Positions 10,148 to 19,727 of a stretch of DNA of 64,000 nucleotides are shown piece after piece. Each line of letters starts with the position of its first letter. Position 1 is the first letter of the stretch. A program made the position numbers and the translations under genes. The notes under the pieces were generated by a model that saw only the letters and a list, made by a program, of their open reading frames with translations, was not told the origin of the DNA and did not search any database. This stretch comes from Saccharothrix luteola (lineage in GTDB: Bacteria > Actinomycetota > Actinomycetes > Mycobacteriales > Pseudonocardiaceae), in assembly GCF_020859565.1 (NCBI RefSeq), contig NZ_JAJHUO010000001.1:366728-430727 (forward strand), in the 5' to 3' direction.

Positions 10148-11356
10148 GTGCCCGAGGCATTCATCTACGACGCGATCCGCACCCCGCGCGGCCGCGGCCG
10201 CAACGGCGCGCTGCACCACGTCAAGCCGGTGTCGCTGGTGACCGGGTTGATCGACGAGCTGCGCCGACGCCACCCCGACCTGGACACCGGCCTGCTGGAC
10301 GACGTCGTGCTCGGCGTGGTCTCCCCCGTCGGCGACCAGGGCATGAACCTCGCCAAGACCGCGGCGCTCGTGGCCCGGCTGCCCGACCACGTCGCGGGCG
10401 TCCAGCTCAACCGGTTCTGCGCCTCCGGGCTGGAGGCGGTGAACGTCGCCGCGCAGAAGGTCCGCTCCGGCTGGGAGGACCTGGTGCTCGCCGGGGGCGT
10501 GGAGTCGATGTCGCGGGTGCCGATGGGCAGCGACGGCGGGCCGATGGCCACCGACCCTGAGACGGCTTACGACACGCACTTCGTGCCCCAGGGCATCAGC
10601 GCGGACCTGATCGCGACCATCGAGGGCTTCTCGCGGGAGGACGTCGACGCCTACGCCGAGCGGTCGCAGCAACTGGCCGCGGCGGCGTGGTCGGGCGGCC
10701 ACTTCACGAAGTCCGTGGTCCCGGTCCGGGATCGCAACGGGGTCGTGGTGCTCGACCACGACGAGCACATGCGCCCGCGGACGACGGTGGAGGGCCTCGC
10801 CGCGCTCAAGCCGTCGTTCGCGGCGATCGGCGATGCCGGCGGCTTCGACGCGGTGGCGCTGCAGAAGTACCACTGGGTCGAGCGCGTCGAGCACGTCCAC
10901 ACGCCCGGCAACTCCTCCGGCGTGGTGGACGGCGCGGCGCTGGTCCTCGTCGGCTCGGAGCGCGCGGGCGTCGAACTCGGCCTCACGCCCCGTGCGCGCG
11001 TGGTGGCCACGGCGGTCAGCGGCGCCGACCCGACGATCATGCTGACCGGACCCGCCCCGGCGACCAGGAAGGCCCTCGACCTGGCCGGGCTCACCGTGGC
11101 CGACATCGACCTGTTCGAGATCAACGAGGCGTTCGCCTCGGTGGTGCTCAGGTACGTCAAGGACCTCGACCTGCCCTGGGAGAAGGTCAACGTCAACGGT
11201 GGTGCGATCGCCATGGGGCACCCGCTCGGCGCGACCGGCGCGATGCTCGTCGGCACCGTCGTGGACGAGCTGGAACGCCGGTCGCTGCGGCGGGCCGTGG
11301 TCAGCCTGTGCGCGGGCGGCGGCATCGGCATCGCCACCGTGATCGAACGCTTCTGA
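10148..11356 (+). CDS. Acetyl-CoA C-acyltransferase (thiolase, FadA type)
   Basis: Last step of beta-oxidation, cleaving 3-ketoacyl-CoA. The protein is 402 aa from the GTG at 10148. The nucleophilic Cys is residue 91 in [12 protein letters not shown]; the C-terminal GHPLGATGA supplies the active-site His and CAGGGIG the second Cys. It is 30 bases upstream of the FadB-type gene, forming a fadA-fadB operon of the kind usual in actinomycetes. The gene is divergent from the acyl-CoA synthetase. Confidence 0.93.
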   Translation: MPEAFIYDAIRTPRGRGRNGALHHVKPVSLVTGLIDELRRRHPDLDTGLLDDVVLGVVSPVGDQGMNLAKTAALVARLPDHVAGVQLNRFCASGLEAVNVAAQKVRSGWEDLVLAGGVESMSRVPMGSDGGPMATDPETAYDTHFVPQGISADLIATIEGFSREDVDAYAERSQQLAAAAWSGGHFTKSVVPVRDRNGVVVLDHDEHMRPRTTVEGLAALKPSFAAIGDAGGFDAVALQKYHWVERVEHVHTPGNSSGVVDGAALVLVGSERAGVELGLTPRARVVATAVSGADPTIMLTGPAPATRKALDLAGLTVADIDLFEINEAFASVVLRYVKDLDLPWEKVNVNGGAIAMGHPLGATGAMLVGTVVDELERRSLRRAVVSLCAGGGIGIATVIERF

Positions 11357-11386
11357 CGACGACACCCGGAAGGAACGGCGCAACCG

Positions 11387-13552
11387 ATGCCGGAGAACAC
11401 CATGATCCGCTGGGAGCGGGGCTCCGACGGTGTCGTCGTGCTGACCCTGGACGACCCGGACCAGCCGGTCAACACGATGAACACGACTTACGTGGACTCG
11501 ATGGAGGCCACCGTCGCCCGGTTGGAGGTCGAGCGGGACGGCATCGTCGGCGTCGTGCTCACCTCCGCGAAGAAGAGCTTCTTCGCCGGCGGCGACCTCC
11601 GCTTCATGAACAAGGCGCGACCGGAGGACGCGGCCCGGATCAGCGAGCTGTGCCGCACGCTGAAGTCCCAGCTGCGCAGGCTGGAGACGCTGGGCAAACC
11701 GGTCGCCGCGGCGGTGAACGGCTCGGCGCTCGGCGGCGGCTACGAGATCGCGCTCGCCTGCCACCACCGCGTCGCGCTGGACACGCCGGACAGCCGCATC
11801 GGCCTGCCCGAGGTGACCTTGGGCCTGCTGCCCGGCTGCGGCGGGGTCAGCCGGACGGTCCGCCTGCTCGGGTTGCAGGCCGCGTTGACCGACGTCCTGC
11901 TCCAGGGACGGCAGTACCGGCCCGCCGACGCGCTCGCCAAGGGCCTGGTGCACGACCTGGCCCAGTCCCCCGAGGAGCTGCTGGACAAGGCCAGGCGGTG
12001 GGTCCTGGCCAACCCGGACGCGGCGCAGCCGTGGGACGTCGCGGGGTACCGGATGCCGGGTGGCGCGCCGTCGAACCCGAAGGTGGCGGCGACGCTGCCA
12101 GCGTTCGCGGCGAACCTGCGCAAGCAGCTCAGGGGCTCGCCCGCCCCGGCGCCGCGCAACATCCTCGCCGCCGCCGTGGAGAGCGCGCAGCTCGACTTCG
12201 ACCGCGGGCAGGAGGTGGAGACCGGCTACCTGGTCGAGCTGATGACGGGCCAGGTCGCGAAGAACATGATGCAGGCGTTCTTCTACGACGTGCAGCACAT
12301 CAACTCCGGCGGCAGCCGACCGCTCGGCCACCCGCGGAGCACGGCGAAGAAGGTGGGTGTGCTGGGCGCGGGCATGATGGGCGCGGGCATCGCGTACTCC
12401 TGCGCCCGGCGCGGGCTGGAGGTCGTGCTCAAGGACGTCTCACCGGAGGCCGCCGAGAAGGGCCGCAAGCACTCCGAGGGACTGCTCGCCGAGGCCGTGG
12501 CACGGGGCCGGACGTCCCGGGAGGACGCCGACGCGGTCCTCGCCCGGATTACGCCGACCGCCGACCCGGCCGACCTCGCCGGCTGCGACGTGGTGGTCGA
12601 GGCGGTGTTCGAGGACCCGGCGCTCAAGCGCCAGGTGCTCGCCGAGGTGGAGCGGGTCGTCGCGCCGGACGCGCTGCTGGGCTCGAACACGTCCACGCTG
12701 CCGATCACCGGCCTCGCCGAGGGCGTCACGCGCCCGGCGGACTTCATCGGCCTGCACTTCTTCTCGCCGGTCGACAAGATGCCGCTGCTGGAGATCGTCA
12801 CCGGCGCGCGGACCGGCGAGGGCGCGGTGGCCAGGGCGGTCGACTTCGCCCGGCAGATCGGCAAGACGCCCATCGTGGTCAACGACGGCCGCGGGTTCTT
12901 CACCAGCCGGGTGATCGGCAGGTTCATCGACGAGGCCGTCGCGATGGTCGGCGAAGGGCTGCACCCCGCGTCCATCGAGCAGGCGGGCTCCCAGGCGGGC
13001 TACCCCGCGCCGCCGTTGCGGTTGCTCGACGAGCTGACCCTCACCCTGCCCCGCAAGATCCGGGAGGAGACCAAGGCGGCCGTGCAGGCCGAAGGCGGGC
13101 AGTGGGAGGCGCACGGCGCGGAAGCGGTCGTGGACCGCATGATCGACGAGTTCGGGCGCGGCGGGCGGGCCGCGGGCGCCGGGTTCTACGACTACGCCGA
13201 CGGCAGGCGCACCGGGCTGTGGCCCGGCCTGCGCGAGCACTTCACGGTGCCCGGACGCGAGATCCCGTTCGAGGACATGCAGGAGCGGATGCTCTTCGCC
13301 GAGGCCATCGACGCGATCCGGTGCCTGGACGAAGGCGTGCTGCGGTCGGTGCCGGACGCCAACGTCGGCTCGATCCTGGGCATCGGCTTCCCCGCGTGGA
13401 CCGGCGGCGTGCTGCAGTACGTCAACGGCTACCCGGGCGGGCTACCGGGCTTCGTGGCCCGCGCCCGTGCGCTCGCCGCGGCCTACGGCAACCGGTTCTC
13501 CCCGCCCGCGTCGCTCGTCGACCGGGCCGGGCGCGGCGAGCGCTACGAGTGA
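11387..13552 (+). CDS. 3-hydroxyacyl-CoA dehydrogenase / enoyl-CoA hydratase (FadB type)
   Basis: A 721-aa bifunctional beta-oxidation enzyme. The N-terminal crotonase domain has the oxyanion-hole motif NGSALGGGYEIALA and GLPEVTLGLLPGCGG. From about residue 320 comes the NAD-binding domain GVLGAGMMGAGIAY, followed by the dehydrogenase catalytic His in GLHFFSPVDKMPLLEIV and then the C-terminal helical domain. It is co-transcribed with the thiolase. Its last 10 bases overlap the end of the convergent TetR gene. Confidence 0.94.
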   Translation: MPENTMIRWERGSDGVVVLTLDDPDQPVNTMNTTYVDSMEATVARLEVERDGIVGVVLTSAKKSFFAGGDLRFMNKARPEDAARISELCRTLKSQLRRLETLGKPVAAAVNGSALGGGYEIALACHHRVALDTPDSRIGLPEVTLGLLPGCGGVSRTVRLLGLQAALTDVLLQGRQYRPADALAKGLVHDLAQSPEELLDKARRWVLANPDAAQPWDVAGYRMPGGAPSNPKVAATLPAFAANLRKQLRGSPAPAPRNILAAAVESAQLDFDRGQEVETGYLVELMTGQVAKNMMQAFFYDVQHINSGGSRPLGHPRSTAKKVGVLGAGMMGAGIAYSCARRGLEVVLKDVSPEAAEKGRKHSEGLLAEAVARGRTSREDADAVLARITPTADPADLAGCDVVVEAVFEDPALKRQVLAEVERVVAPDALLGSNTSTLPITGLAEGVTRPADFIGLHFFSPVDKMPLLEIVTGARTGEGAVARAVDFARQIGKTPIVVNDGRGFFTSRVIGRFIDEAVAMVGEGLHPASIEQAGSQAGYPAPPLRLLDELTLTLPRKIREETKAAVQAEGGQWEAHGAEAVVDRMIDEFGRGGRAAGAGFYDYADGRRTGLWPGLREHFTVPGREIPFEDMQERMLFAEAIDAIRCLDEGVLRSVPDANVGSILGIGFPAWTGGVLQYVNGYPGGLPGFVARARALAAAYGNRFSPPASLVDRAGRGERYE

Positions 13553-14202
13553 GCGGCGGGCGGTGGCCCGAGCATCGGCACCAGGAACCGCCGGGCCACC
13601 GCCCGCAGCTGCTCGTCGTCGTCGAGGTCGACCACCCGGCTGGGGATCACCAGGAAGGAGGCGGAGATCCGGACCATCATCTCGGCGACCAGGTCCACGT
13701 CCACCTGGGCGGAGACGGTGCCCGCCTGCTGCTCGCGGCGCAGCCTGCCCGCGACGAACTCGCGCACGGCCGCCAGCGTGCGGCCGTCGTCGCCGATCAT
13801 CGACGGCACGACCGCGTCCGGTTCGGCGGCCATCAGACCGCCGATGAGGGGGTTGTCGCGGATGGCGCGCAGCGAGCTGACGAATCCCACGACCACGCGG
13901 TCGGCGACGGTCTCGGCGTCCTTGACGTCGAGGATGAACTGGTCGAAGTACCGCCGGAACTCGCGCCGCACGACGTGCTCCACCAGCACGTCCTTGGAGG
14001 CGAACCGCCGGTAGACGGTGATCCGGGACAGGCCCGCGAGCTTGCCGACGTCCGCCATCGTGGACCGCTTGATGCCCATGCGGCAGAACTGCTCGTAGCC
14101 CGCGTCGAGCAGGCGCGTGGTGATCTCGTCGTCCTCTTCGGCGCCCTCGACCGCCTCGGTGAACGCCAGTTCCAGCAGCGACCGGCGGTCGGGGCGGCTC
14201 AT
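13543..14202 (-). CDS. TetR family regulator divergent from lcp (LcpR-like)
   Basis: TetR repressor, 219 aa from the ATG at 14202; an in-frame start at 14226 is possible. The helix-turn-helix is MADVGKLAGLSRITVYRRF. It is transcribed away from the tandem lcp genes across a 149-base gap. A TetR repressor of lcp (LcpR) is known from rubber-degrading Gordonia, and the same role is inferred here from position. Its 3' end overlaps the fadB-type gene by 10 bases tail to tail. Confidence 0.88.
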   Translation of the reverse strand: MSRPDRRSLLELAFTEAVEGAEEDDEITTRLLDAGYEQFCRMGIKRSTMADVGKLAGLSRITVYRRFASKDVLVEHVVRREFRRYFDQFILDVKDAETVADRVVVGFVSSLRAIRDNPLIGGLMAAEPDAVVPSMIGDDGRTLAAVREFVAGRLRREQQAGTVSAQVDVDLVAEMMVRISASFLVIPSRVVDLDDDEQLRAVARRFLVPMLGPPPAAHS

Positions 14203-14284
14203 GGGGCCGGACAGTACAGGTTCCACGGATTTCCCTCCGCTTGATCGGTGCGGGCCTGGCGATCAAGTGCCGAGTGTGCTCACA

Positions 14285-14321
14285 TTGATACACAGATACT
14301 CATCGTGTTTCAGCGTATCAA
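14285..14321. promoter_or_regulatory. Candidate TetR operator and promoter between tetR and lcp
   Basis: TTGATAC (14285-14291) and GTATCAA (14315-14321) form a perfect 7-base inverted repeat 23 bases apart, with a nested ACAC/GTGT pair. On the minus strand TTGATA is followed after 17 bases by TATCTG, a plausible promoter for the tetR gene that would be covered by the repressor. The lcp start is 31 bases downstream of the repeat. Confidence 0.5.
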
Positions 14322-14351
14322 CGATCTGGACTCGCAGAGGGGTTCGACCCG

Positions 14352-15581
14352 ATGAACGAGCTCAACAGGCGCAGGATGTTGATCACGGGCGGGACGCTGG
14401 GAGCGCTCGGGGCGCTGAGCGCGGCGTCCCCCGCGTTCGCCAAGGCCTTGTGGACGTGGTCGCCGAGCGGTTCGGTGGCGGGCTCCGGCGCGGGCACCGA
14501 CCCCAACTGGGTGTGGGACGAGGAGGCCGACGCGCTGCTGGCCGCCGTCATCGACCGGGGCGACGTGCCGCGCGTCAACACCCTGCTGCGCACCTGGACC
14601 CGCAACGACCAGCCGCTGCCCGACGGCCTGCCCGCCGACCTCCACGACTTCGTGCAGCGCGCCCGCCGGCTGCCCGCGTGGGCCGACCAGCGCAAGCTCG
14701 ACACCGCGGCGCGGTTCAACGTGGCCCGTGGCTTCTACCTCAACCTGCTCAACGGCGTGGGCGGCGGCATGCTCAGCACCGCCATCCCCCGCGAGGCGCG
14801 CGCCGTCTACTACTCCAAGGGCGGCGCGGACATGGAAGACCGCGTCGCCAAGACCAGCAAGCTGGGTTTCGCCGTCGGCGACCTGAACGCCTACCAGCCC
14901 ACCGGCGCCATGGTGGTGGAGTCGGTGAAGACCCGCCTGGTGCACGCGGCCGTGCGCCACCTGCTGCCGCAGTCGCCGGGCTGGTCGCAGACCAGCGGCG
15001 GCCAGCGGATCCCGATCAGCCTGGCCGACATGCTCGTCACCTGGCACACGCTGCCGACCTTCGCGATGCGCCGGATGCTGGAGTGGGACGTCCGGATCAC
15101 CGCCACCGAGTCCGAGGCGTACCTGCACGTGTGGCAGGTGACCGCGCACCTGCTCGGCATCCGCGACGAGTACATCCCGGCCACCTGGGACGCCGCCAAC
15201 GCGCAGAGCGCGCAGCTGCTCGACCCCGTCCTCGGCCCCACGCCCGAAGGCGTCGAGCTGACCGACATCCTGCTGGGCCAACTCGCGGAGCAGACCAGCC
15301 CGGCGAGCGTCAGCCGGCCGATGGTCAACGCGCTGGCCCGGTACCTGGTGGGCGACCGGATCGCCGACTGGGACGGCATCCCGCGCGAGCCGTTCTGGGA
15401 CGCGACGGTGCGCGCCGCGTGGCCGAAGCTGGTGGCGTTCCGGGAACTGCTGCTCCCGCTGCCGCTCGTGCCGCAACTCGCCTGGACCCTCGACGAGGCG
15501 GCGCGCCGCTACATCATGTTCTACCTCACCAAGGGTCGGGGCGTGCAGATCGAGATCCCCGACACCAACCGGCCGTCCTGA
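14352..15581 (+). CDS. lcp: Latex clearing protein, rubber oxygenase (copy 1)
   Basis: Secreted b-type-heme dioxygenase that cleaves poly-cis-1,4-isoprene double bonds to oligo-isoprenoids with aldehyde and ketone ends. The protein has 409 aa and a Tat signal (NRRRMLITGG, cleavage after PAFA). The DUF2236/MpaB-type domain keeps every residue described as important in Lcp of Streptomyces sp. K30, at the same numbers: E148, R164, K167, T168, R195, H198 (heme ligand), R202, H203, T230 and H232. It is first in the run lcp-lcp-oxiB-oxiA and divergent from a TetR gene, the arrangement known for rubber loci. Confidence 0.95.
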   Translation: MNELNRRRMLITGGTLGALGALSAASPAFAKALWTWSPSGSVAGSGAGTDPNWVWDEEADALLAAVIDRGDVPRVNTLLRTWTRNDQPLPDGLPADLHDFVQRARRLPAWADQRKLDTAARFNVARGFYLNLLNGVGGGMLSTAIPREARAVYYSKGGADMEDRVAKTSKLGFAVGDLNAYQPTGAMVVESVKTRLVHAAVRHLLPQSPGWSQTSGGQRIPISLADMLVTWHTLPTFAMRRMLEWDVRITATESEAYLHVWQVTAHLLGIRDEYIPATWDAANAQSAQLLDPVLGPTPEGVELTDILLGQLAEQTSPASVSRPMVNALARYLVGDRIADWDGIPREPFWDATVRAAWPKLVAFRELLLPLPLVPQLAWTLDEAARRYIMFYLTKGRGVQIEIPDTNRPS

Positions 15582-15641
15582 CCCGGCCGCACGTCGCACG
15601 CGCTTAGCCATGACCGGTGGACTCAAGGAGGAGTTCAGGAC

Positions 15642-16865
15642 ATGAACGAGCTCAACAGGCGCAAGATCCTCATCGCAGGCGGCACGTTGGGCGCGTTGGG
15701 GGCGCTGGGCATCGCGCCGCCGGCCTCGGCTCGTCCACTGTGGACGTGGTCGCCGAGCGGCTCGGTGGCCGGCTCCGGCGCGGGCACCGATCCCCATTGG
15801 GTGTGGGACGAGGAGGTCGACGCGGTGATGGCCGCCGTCCTCGACCGGGGCGACGTGCCGCGCGTCAACGCGCTGCTGAAGACGTGGACCCGCAACGACC
15901 AGCCGCTGCCCGACGGCCTGCCCGCCGACCTGCGGGACATCATGACCCGCATCCGCCGGCTGCCCGCGTGGGCCGACCCGCGCAAGCTCGACACCGCCGC
16001 GCAGTTCACCGTGACCAAGGGCATCTACGTCGGCGCCCTGTACGGGCTGGGCAGCGGCCTGATGAGCACCGCCATCCCCCGCGAGGCGCGTGCCGTGTAC
16101 TACTCCAAGGGCGGCGCGGACATGAAGGACCGCATCGCCAAGACCGCGAAGCTCGGCTACGACGTCGGCGACCTCGACGCCTACCAGCCGCGCGGCGAGA
16201 TGATCGTGACCACGGTCAAGACCCGCTTGGTGCACGCGGCCGTGCGGCACCTGCTACCCCAGTCGCCCGGCTGGAAGGGCACCAGCGGCGGCCAGACGAT
16301 CCCGATCAGCCTGGCCGACGTGCTGGTCACGTGGCACAGCTTGCCCACGTTCGTGATGCGCAAGATGCTCGAGTGGAAGGTCCGGATCACGCCCGCGGAG
16401 TCGGCGGCCTACCTGCACGTGTGGCAGGTGACCGCGCACATGCTCGGTGTCCGCGACGAGTACATCCCGGCCACCTGGGACGCCGCCAACGCCCAGTCCA
16501 AGCTGCTCCTCGACCCGGTCCTCGGACCCACGCCCGAGGGCAAGGCGCTCACCCAGGTGCTGCTCGACATCGTCGCCGAGCTGGACGGCGGCCTGACCCG
16601 GCCGCTGGTCAGCGCCTTCGCCCGGTACACGTTGGGCGACCGGATCGGCGACTGGATCGGGTTGTCCGAGGAACCGTTCTGGGAGCCCGTGATCAGCAAG
16701 GCCTGGCCGCTGCTGGTGGCGTTCCGGGAGAACCTGATCCCGCTGCCGCTCGTACCGGAAGCCGCGTGGACCATCGAGGAGGTCATCCGCAAGATCGTGC
16801 TGTTGTTCCTGTCCGAGGGCCGGGGCATCGACATCGAGATCCCGGACGCGAACCGCCCCGCCTGA
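15642..16865 (+). CDS. lcp: Latex clearing protein, rubber oxygenase (copy 2)
   Basis: A second Lcp of 407 aa with its own Tat signal (NRRKILIAGG, cleavage near PASA) and strong ribosome site AAGGAGGAG. Heme and active-site residues are again E148, R164, K167, T168, R195, H198, R202, H203, T230 and H232. It aligns with copy 1 end to end but differs at many positions (for example RGFYLNLLNGVGGG against KGIYVGALYGLGSG), so it is an old tandem duplicate rather than a recent or assembly copy. The 60-base gap suggests co-transcription. The copies may differ in product length or expression. Confidence 0.95.
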   Translation: MNELNRRKILIAGGTLGALGALGIAPPASARPLWTWSPSGSVAGSGAGTDPHWVWDEEVDAVMAAVLDRGDVPRVNALLKTWTRNDQPLPDGLPADLRDIMTRIRRLPAWADPRKLDTAAQFTVTKGIYVGALYGLGSGLMSTAIPREARAVYYSKGGADMKDRIAKTAKLGYDVGDLDAYQPRGEMIVTTVKTRLVHAAVRHLLPQSPGWKGTSGGQTIPISLADVLVTWHSLPTFVMRKMLEWKVRITPAESAAYLHVWQVTAHMLGVRDEYIPATWDAANAQSKLLLDPVLGPTPEGKALTQVLLDIVAELDGGLTRPLVSAFARYTLGDRIGDWIGLSEEPFWEPVISKAWPLLVAFRENLIPLPLVPEAAWTIEEVIRKIVLLFLSEGRGIDIEIPDANRPA

Positions 16866-16894
16866 ACCGGCACGATCCACGTGAAGGGCTTCCC

Positions 16895-19213
16895 ATGACC
16901 GGCACTGATCAGGCCCGATCGGGCTCGGGCGGGCGCGGGATCGGACGACGCCGGTTCCTCGGGTTCGTCCTCGCGGCGCCGACGCTGGTGGCCGCCGCCG
17001 AGCTCGCCCCGGCGGCCGGGGCGGCCCCCGAGGCACCAGGGCCCGGCCTCGCGTCGGCCGACCTCGCGGAGCTGGTGGACCTCAACGACGTGATGACGGC
17101 CGCGGCACTGCCGACCTCGGGCCTGATCACGGTCGAGGTCCACGGCGACGGCACCGTGTCGTTCGCGCTGCCGCGGGCCGAGGTCGGCCAGGGCATCACC
17201 ACGTCGACGGCCATGCTGATCGCCGAGGAGCTGGACGTGCCGCTGGAGCGGGTGCGGGTCACGTTGGCCGACGCACGGCCCGAACTGGTGTTCAACCAGC
17301 TCACCGGGGCGTCGAACACGACCATCGCGACGTTCCTGCCGGTCCGGGTCGCCGCCGCCACCGCGCGGCGGCGCCTGTTGGAGGCCGCGGCGGTCGAACT
17401 CGGCGCGCCGCCCGCCGACCTGACCGCGGACGCCGGGGTGATCACCTCACCGACCGGACGGCGCATCCCCATCGGCGACCTCGCCGCACGGGCCGCGAGC
17501 ACCCGCGACCTCCGCCTGGCCGTGGAGCTCAAGCCCCGCGAGCGGTTCCAGGTCATCGGCACGCCGCGCAACCGGGTCGACGCGCTCGCCGCCGTCACCG
17601 GGCGCAAGAAGTTCGCGATGGACCTCGACGTCCCGGACGCGAAGCCGACGATGCTGTGCCGCCCGCCGACCATCAACGGCAAGGTCGGCTCGGTGCTCAA
17701 CCTCGCCGTGGTCCGCGCCATGCCGGGCGTGACCGACGTCGTGGTGGTCTCCACCGGGGTGGCGGTGCGCGCGCGGACCTTCGGCCAGTGCATCGACGCC
17801 GTGCGGGCCCTGAGGGTGTCGTGGAAACCCGGCACCGCGGAGGGCAAGTCGGACCAGTCCGTGCTGGACGCCCTGCGGGCCGCCGAGCCGCCGATGGGCC
17901 TGCCGTCGCCGACGCCCACCGTGGAGGACCGGTTCACCTTCCACTTCCGCGGCAACAGCGCGCTGGAACCCAACTGCGCCATCGCCGACGTGCGGCCCGA
18001 CCGCGCCGAGGTCTGGTCCTCGCTCAAGTCGCCGATCGTGGCCAAGCAGGCCATCGCGGTCAAGCTGGGGTTGCCGCCGCACGCGGTGACCGTGCACGTC
18101 ACCGAGGGCGGCGGTTCGTTCGGGCGCAAGCTGTTCTTCGACGCCGCACTGGAGGCCGTCGAGGTGTCCCGGAAGGTCGGCAAGCCCGTCAAGCTCATGT
18201 GGCACCGCGCCGACGACGCCCGGCAGGGCCGCACGCACCCGATGGCCACCTCCCGCGTCCGCGTCTCCTACCTCGGCGACACGGTGCTCGGCTACGCGCA
18301 GCGGCACACCAGCGTCGCCACCGACCTCGGCCACGGGCTCGGCGAGCTGTTCACCGCGATGGCCGCGCGACTGCCGGTGGGCGACATCGGGTTCTCACAG
18401 ACGTTCTTCCACCTGTCCCAGACCACGCCGTACGACTTCGGCGTCACCACCCGGCTGCTCAACGAGACCGACAAGGGCTTCAACACCGGCAGCATGCGCA
18501 ACGTCTACTCCCCCGACGTCACCTGCGCCCGTGAGCTGATCGTGGACCGGCTCGCCGCGCGGATGGGCAAGGACCCGTTCCGGTTCCGCCGGGAGTTCCT
18601 GCGGGACGACCGCGCCCGCGCGGCCTTGGAGAAGGTCGCCGAGGTCGGCGGCTGGGGCCGCGCCATGCCCGCCGGCACCGCGCAGGGCGTCGCCGTCCAC
18701 TCCGAGTACCACTCGGCCAGCGCGGCGCTGGTGGAGATCGACTGCCGTCCCGAGACCACCGATCGGCCCATCCGCGACGGTGTGGCCGGTCCGCGCGTGA
18801 CCAGGGTCGTGTTCGCGGTGGACGTCGGCCTGGCCGTCAACCCGCGCGGGCTGGAGGCGCAGGTGATGGGCTGCGTCATGGACGGGATCGCGCTGGCCCT
18901 GACCTCCAGCCTCCACCTGCGCGACGGCCACTTCCTGGAGGCCAGCTGGGACAACTACTTCTACACCCGGCAGTGGAACACCCCGCCCCGGCTGGACGTC
19001 ATCGTCATGCCGACCACCACCGGGGAACCCGGCGGCGCGGGCGAGCTCGGCGTCGCCGCGTCGATGGCCGCGGTCGCCTGCGCCTACGGCCGTGCCACCG
19101 GGACCACGCCCACGACGTTCCCGATCAACCACGGCACGCTGTCCTTCACCCCCAAACCGACCGTGCCGCCCATCCCCCAGTCCCCCACCGACGGCCTGGA
19201 CCACGCCTTTTAG
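16895..19213 (+). CDS. oxiB: Molybdopterin-binding subunit of aldehyde/xanthine oxidase-family dehydrogenase (OxiB)
   Basis: Large subunit, 772 aa, of a molybdenum hydroxylase like isoquinoline 1-oxidoreductase. A Tat signal (GIGRRRFLGFVLAAP) indicates export of the folded, cofactor-loaded complex. Molybdopterin motifs include AEVGQGI, GGSFGRKLFFDAALEA and, near the C-terminus, GGAGELG with the expected catalytic Glu. In Streptomyces sp. K30 the genes oxiB and oxiA follow lcp and are thought to oxidise the aldehyde ends of rubber cleavage products to acids. The same order and adjacency are seen here, 29 bases after the second lcp. Confidence 0.92.
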   Translation: MTGTDQARSGSGGRGIGRRRFLGFVLAAPTLVAAAELAPAAGAAPEAPGPGLASADLAELVDLNDVMTAAALPTSGLITVEVHGDGTVSFALPRAEVGQGITTSTAMLIAEELDVPLERVRVTLADARPELVFNQLTGASNTTIATFLPVRVAAATARRRLLEAAAVELGAPPADLTADAGVITSPTGRRIPIGDLAARAASTRDLRLAVELKPRERFQVIGTPRNRVDALAAVTGRKKFAMDLDVPDAKPTMLCRPPTINGKVGSVLNLAVVRAMPGVTDVVVVSTGVAVRARTFGQCIDAVRALRVSWKPGTAEGKSDQSVLDALRAAEPPMGLPSPTPTVEDRFTFHFRGNSALEPNCAIADVRPDRAEVWSSLKSPIVAKQAIAVKLGLPPHAVTVHVTEGGGSFGRKLFFDAALEAVEVSRKVGKPVKLMWHRADDARQGRTHPMATSRVRVSYLGDTVLGYAQRHTSVATDLGHGLGELFTAMAARLPVGDIGFSQTFFHLSQTTPYDFGVTTRLLNETDKGFNTGSMRNVYSPDVTCARELIVDRLAARMGKDPFRFRREFLRDDRARAALEKVAEVGGWGRAMPAGTAQGVAVHSEYHSASAALVEIDCRPETTDRPIRDGVAGPRVTRVVFAVDVGLAVNPRGLEAQVMGCVMDGIALALTSSLHLRDGHFLEASWDNYFYTRQWNTPPRLDVIVMPTTTGEPGGAGELGVAASMAAVACAYGRATGTTPTTFPINHGTLSFTPKPTVPPIPQSPTDGLDHAF

Positions 19214-19223
19214 GAGGACACCC

Positions 19224-19700
19224 GTGCCCGAGCACACCTTCCGCCTCAACGGTGAGCAGGTCACCGTGACCGCGGACGACGACCTGCGACTGCTCTGGGT
19301 GCTGCGCGACCTGCTCGGCGTCACCGGGCCGAAGTACGGCTGCGGCATCAACGCCTGCAAGGCGTGCACGAGCCACCTCAACGGCCGCGCGGTGAACCCG
19401 TGCGCCATCCCCGTCAAGAACCTGGAGCCGACCGACGAGGTCACCACGATCGAAGGCCTGGCGGACACGGTGGACGCGGACCTGCACCCCATGCAGCAGG
19501 CGTGGCTGGACCTGGACGTGGCGCAGTGCGGCTACTGCCAACCCGGCCAGATCATGACCGCCGTCGCGCTGGTCCGCCGGGCCGCCGAGGAAGGCCGGGC
19601 GATCACCGACGCCGACCTCGACGGCATCCGCAACATCTGCCGCTGCGGCACGTACCCCCGCATCCGTGCGGCGATCAAGGCGGGCGCCGAGCGCAGGTGA
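19224..19700 (+). CDS. oxiA: 2Fe-2S subunit of the molybdenum hydroxylase (OxiA)
   Basis: Small iron-sulfur subunit, 158 aa. The plant-ferredoxin-type cluster Cys are in CGINACKAC plus the later Cys of NPCAIP; the second cluster is bound by CGYCQPG and CRCGTY. There is no signal peptide, so it probably leaves the cell with Tat-signalled OxiB. The GTG at 19224 has AGGAGG that overlaps the oxiB stop codon. It passes electrons from the molybdenum site to an outside acceptor; no FAD subunit gene is present, as in isoquinoline oxidoreductase. Confidence 0.93.
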   Translation: MPEHTFRLNGEQVTVTADDDLRLLWVLRDLLGVTGPKYGCGINACKACTSHLNGRAVNPCAIPVKNLEPTDEVTTIEGLADTVDADLHPMQQAWLDLDVAQCGYCQPGQIMTAVALVRRAAEEGRAITDADLDGIRNICRCGTYPRIRAAIKAGAERR

Positions 19701-19727
19701 GTCGAGCGGTGCCCTCGCACGCGCGTG

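Noticed and set aside
10094..12331. Very long minus-strand open frame opposite the thiolase and FadB-type genes
   Set aside because: It is a GC-rich shadow: low-complexity Arg/His/Gln sequence with no motif, while the plus strand gives two complete beta-oxidation enzymes.
14352..16865. Tandem lcp genes as an assembly duplication
   Set aside because: The copies differ throughout, have different spacers and different signal peptides, so they are true paralogues.
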